The notes below the pieces were generated by a model. That model did no database searches, was not told the origin of the DNA, and saw only the letters and a program-made list of their open reading frames with translations. A stretch of 64,000 bases of DNA. Source: Flavobacterium crocinum (GTDB lineage Bacteria > Bacteroidota > Bacteroidia > Flavobacteriales > Flavobacteriaceae). A program made the translations under genes and the position numbers. This document shows, one piece after another, positions 61,728 through 64,000 of this stretch. The stretch is from the NCBI RefSeq assembly GCF_003122385.1, contig NZ_CP029255.1, forward strand, positions 1,674,001 through 1,738,000, in the 5' to 3' direction. Position 1 is the first letter of the stretch, and each line of letters starts with the position of its first letter.

Positions 61728-64000
61728 TTAATTCTCAGTATCTTTAGTCTCTTCTAAATCTTCAGTTTTGCGTCCTACTTTTACTTTAGGATTGTCCTGA
61801 GTTCCTGTAACAGTTAATGGAATTCCGAAAATTCCAAAAGGAGGAAGTCCTAAGCGCATTTTTAAGTTCAGTTTTCCGTCCAGACTTGTTGTGCCTTCAA
61901 TTCTTGGTCTAAATCCTGCAAATTTAAATTTAAAGCGATCTACAGTAATGATGTTGTTTTTAACTGTAGTTTTAATGTCAACTTTAGACAGATCCGGATT
62001 CTTCATAGATTCTGAATTGGTTTGTTTGCTTACAGCATTGAACATTTTCAGACCACGAACTTTTACATCTTTTACAGAAAGCGTTCCGCCTCCCACAAGT
62101 GAAGGATAAACCGGTTCCATGTTTGAGTTTAAACGTCCTTTTAGTTTATAATCTAAAGAAACAATTCCTTGTGCTTTTTCTGCAGCGCTAGCCATTTTTC
62201 TGAAAACTTCGATTTCATTGTAAGCTCTTTTAATGTCAAAATCATTAGCTTTTATGGCATAATCAAAATTGGCTTTTTTGGTTGTTACAGCCTGATAATT
62301 GGCTGTCATATCCACTTTACAGCCAATTAAATCAAAACCTGTATTTTGCATTGTCAGCTTTCCTTGTTTCATCTTTAAGTTTCCGACTGCATTGTTTAAG
62401 GTTAGTTTTTCAAAATTAACTTTTTGAGCATTTGCCAGTAACTGTAAATCTAAGTTGGTTGGAATTACAATTACACCAGTTTCATTTGTTGCTGTTTCTT
62501 TTTTAGGAGCAGCTTTTTCTGTCTGTGTTACCGGTGTGCTTTCCGGCGCGTTAGACATAAATTCATCAATGTTGATATATCGTGCCGAAACTTTAAAAGA
62601 ACCTCTTAAAACACCTGTATTTGTGGTAACATAATTAATGACATTCTGCAAATAACCATTCATTTTAAAATCAGACTGCCCGTAAGCGGCCAAGAAATTA
62701 TTGAAAGACATTTTATCGTTATTAATTTTGAAAATCCCTTCTTTAATTATGAATTTCTTTGGAAGAAATTCTGAGGCAATTCCGATGTTTCTCAATTCAA
62801 GAGTTCCTTTGTTGTGCAATTTGCTGTAATTTCCTTTTTCAGCATCGCTTTGTTTTCCTTTTAAAACCAAATCAGCTTTTATAAAACCATCTAAATCAAG
62901 TCCTTTTTGAGAGAAAACTTTATAGATTTTATTAACGTCCAATTCGCCTTTTGCTTTTACATCATAAGTCAAATCATCAAAATTGCTTAAGTCAGCTTCC
63001 ACAAAAACAGGTTTTCCTTCAAAAGTAAATTGAGTTGGTTTTAGGTTTACCTTCAAATCCTGAAAAGTTCCTTTTTGATTCTCAATTTTAGATTTGATGG
63101 TAATATTCGTAATTGGATTTGGGTAATATGGTGTTTTTAAATAACCATTTTCCAGATTAATTGTACCGTTTGTTGCCGGAAAACGTTTGTTTTTCTGGTC
63201 AAATACTCCGTTTGTTTTGATATCGCTTACTAAAGATCCTTTAAGTTTAATATCAGGAATTCCAAGTGCGTTTACTAGTTTTTCAAGATCAATTTTAGCT
63301 TTAAAATCTCCGTTAATATCGGGAGTGTTTACACCTTTAACCATAAACTTCGATTTCAAATAATCCTGATTAATGTTTAAAGATAAATTTTGAGCATCAA
63401 CAATTACTAAGTCCGGATTTAAAGACGGAACTTTAGTTTTGATGTCTAAATTAAGGTTGGAAACCGGAAAAGCGCTTTTGTTATAATTGACAAAACCATC
63501 GTTTATTTTTACATCTAGATTAAGATCTGGCGCTATATTTTGTGATGTGATATATTTGCCTTTCAGAGTAAAAAGAAGATTAGTGTTTCCTTTTAATTCA
63601 GTTTGAGCCAGCCAGGTAATGTATTTTGGAGGAAAAGCAGTAAAAACGTCGTACAACTTGCTGTTGTCAGATTTAATTACAAAATCCATGTTGTAACCAT
63701 CTTTTAAAATGTCAAATTTCCCTTTAAAATCGACCAAAAGCTGATTGATTTTTAGGTTATTCTGCTGGAAAAAGAACGAAAGCGAGTTGATGTTTACTTT
63801 AGTAATCAAATCGGCATCAATCTTTTTGTTCATTAAATACGGCTCATCTTCATAAACGATATTTAATTTTTCGATTTTGGCTTTAGAATACAAATCAAAA
63901 ACGGCTTTGTTTAAATCGCCTTTTCCTAAATAATTAAATCCAAAAGCATCAAAATGAACTTTTGTAGATTTGTCATCGTAAACAATTTTACTGTTTAAGA
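61728..64000 (-). CDS. AsmA-like protein, C-terminal part (runs off the window)
   Basis: At least 756 residues of an AsmA-family protein are encoded, and the frame is still open at the window edge, so the N-terminal membrane anchor lies outside. Repeated beta-strand segments are typical (LKTPYYPNPITNITIKSKIEN, LSVKDVKVRGLKMFNAVS), and AsmA_2-like C-terminal features such as GTTSLDGKLNLKMRLGLPPFG are present. The family bridges inner and outer membranes and affects lipid transport. A threonine/lysine-rich linker lies near TPVTQTEKAAPKKE. Confidence 0.85.
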   Translation of the reverse strand, partial: LNSKIVYDDKSTKVHFDAFGFNYLGKGDLNKAVFDLYSKAKIEKLNIVYEDEPYLMNKKIDADLITKVNINSLSFFFQQNNLKINQLLVDFKGKFDILKDGYNMDFVIKSDNSKLYDVFTAFPPKYITWLAQTELKGNTNLLFTLKGKYITSQNIAPDLNLDVKINDGFVNYNKSAFPVSNLNLDIKTKVPSLNPDLVIVDAQNLSLNINQDYLKSKFMVKGVNTPDINGDFKAKIDLEKLVNALGIPDIKLKGSLVSDIKTNGVFDQKNKRFPATNGTINLENGYLKTPYYPNPITNITIKSKIENQKGTFQDLKVNLKPTQFTFEGKPVFVEADLSNFDDLTYDVKAKGELDVNKIYKVFSQKGLDLDGFIKADLVLKGKQSDAEKGNYSKLHNKGTLELRNIGIASEFLPKKFIIKEGIFKINNDKMSFNNFLAAYGQSDFKMNGYLQNVINYVTTNTGVLRGSFKVSARYINIDEFMSNAPESTPVTQTEKAAPKKETATNETGVIVIPTNLDLQLLANAQKVNFEKLTLNNAVGNLKMKQGKLTMQNTGFDLIGCKVDMTANYQAVTTKKANFDYAIKANDFDIKRAYNEIEVFRKMASAAEKAQGIVSLDYKLKGRLNSNMEPVYPSLVGGGTLSVKDVKVRGLKMFNAVSKQTNSESMKNPDLSKVDIKTTVKNNIITVDRFKFKFAGFRPRIEGTTSLDGKLNLKMRLGLPPFGIFGIPLTVTGTQDNPKVKVGRKTEDLEETKDTEN

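Overview
The window is a low-GC chromosome segment from a member of the Bacteroidetes, very probably Flavobacterium or a close relative. The evidence is the gliding genes gldA, gldE and gldD, a TonB-dependent receptor, DUF3078, promoters of the TTG-N17-23-TAnnTTTG type, almost no Shine-Dalgarno sequences, and dense families of intergenic repeats. No rRNA, tRNA, CRISPR array, integrase or prophage was seen.

Positions 1-19.7 kb form a nearly complete path from sulfate to methionine. In order it holds metZ, an RDD membrane protein, an Rrf2 regulator, two TauE/SafE exporters, cysH (APS reductase type), cysD, cysN, a sulfite reductase fused to a HEPN domain, the two siroheme genes (uroporphyrinogen methyltransferase and precorrin-2 dehydrogenase), and a ferredoxin-NADP reductase. 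Then come a promoter plus SAM-I riboswitch, a methionine synthase split into two genes with a PDDEXK nuclease gene (YhcG/DUF1016) between them, and metF. Gaps between these genes are packed with repeats.

Positions 19.7-37.4 kb hold housekeeping and envelope genes: a methyltransferase, a DAACS symporter, a PLP decarboxylase, a TonB receptor, gldA, two tandem beta-barrel proteins, a higBA pair whose toxin is frameshifted, dGTPase, DUF3078, dxs, two unusual TonB-domain paralogues, tadA, a SUKH-like protein and a small membrane protein.

Positions 37.4-64 kb hold an alpha-2-macroglobulin/penicillin-binding protein 1C pair split by a RAYT transposase gene flanked by REP-like palindromes. After these come two paralogous envelope proteins, RNase G, a 30-residue basic protein, HU, mutY-ssb-gldE-gldD, a heavy-metal-domain lipoprotein, a DMT exporter, an M16 protease pair, rplU-rpmA, a multi-pass membrane protein and an AsmA-like protein that runs off the end.

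The most unusual content lies between the genes. I see (a) arrays with a strict 7-bp period whose heptamer changes while the phase is kept, often ending at a start codon; (b) CTTAGNNN arrays with an 8-bp period; (c) several families of short palindromes with a TTT/AAA centre, some in inverted pairs like REPINs, with a candidate mobilising transposase in the window; (d) three copies of a structured repeat with a variable inner hairpin; and (e) longer MITE-like inverted repeats.
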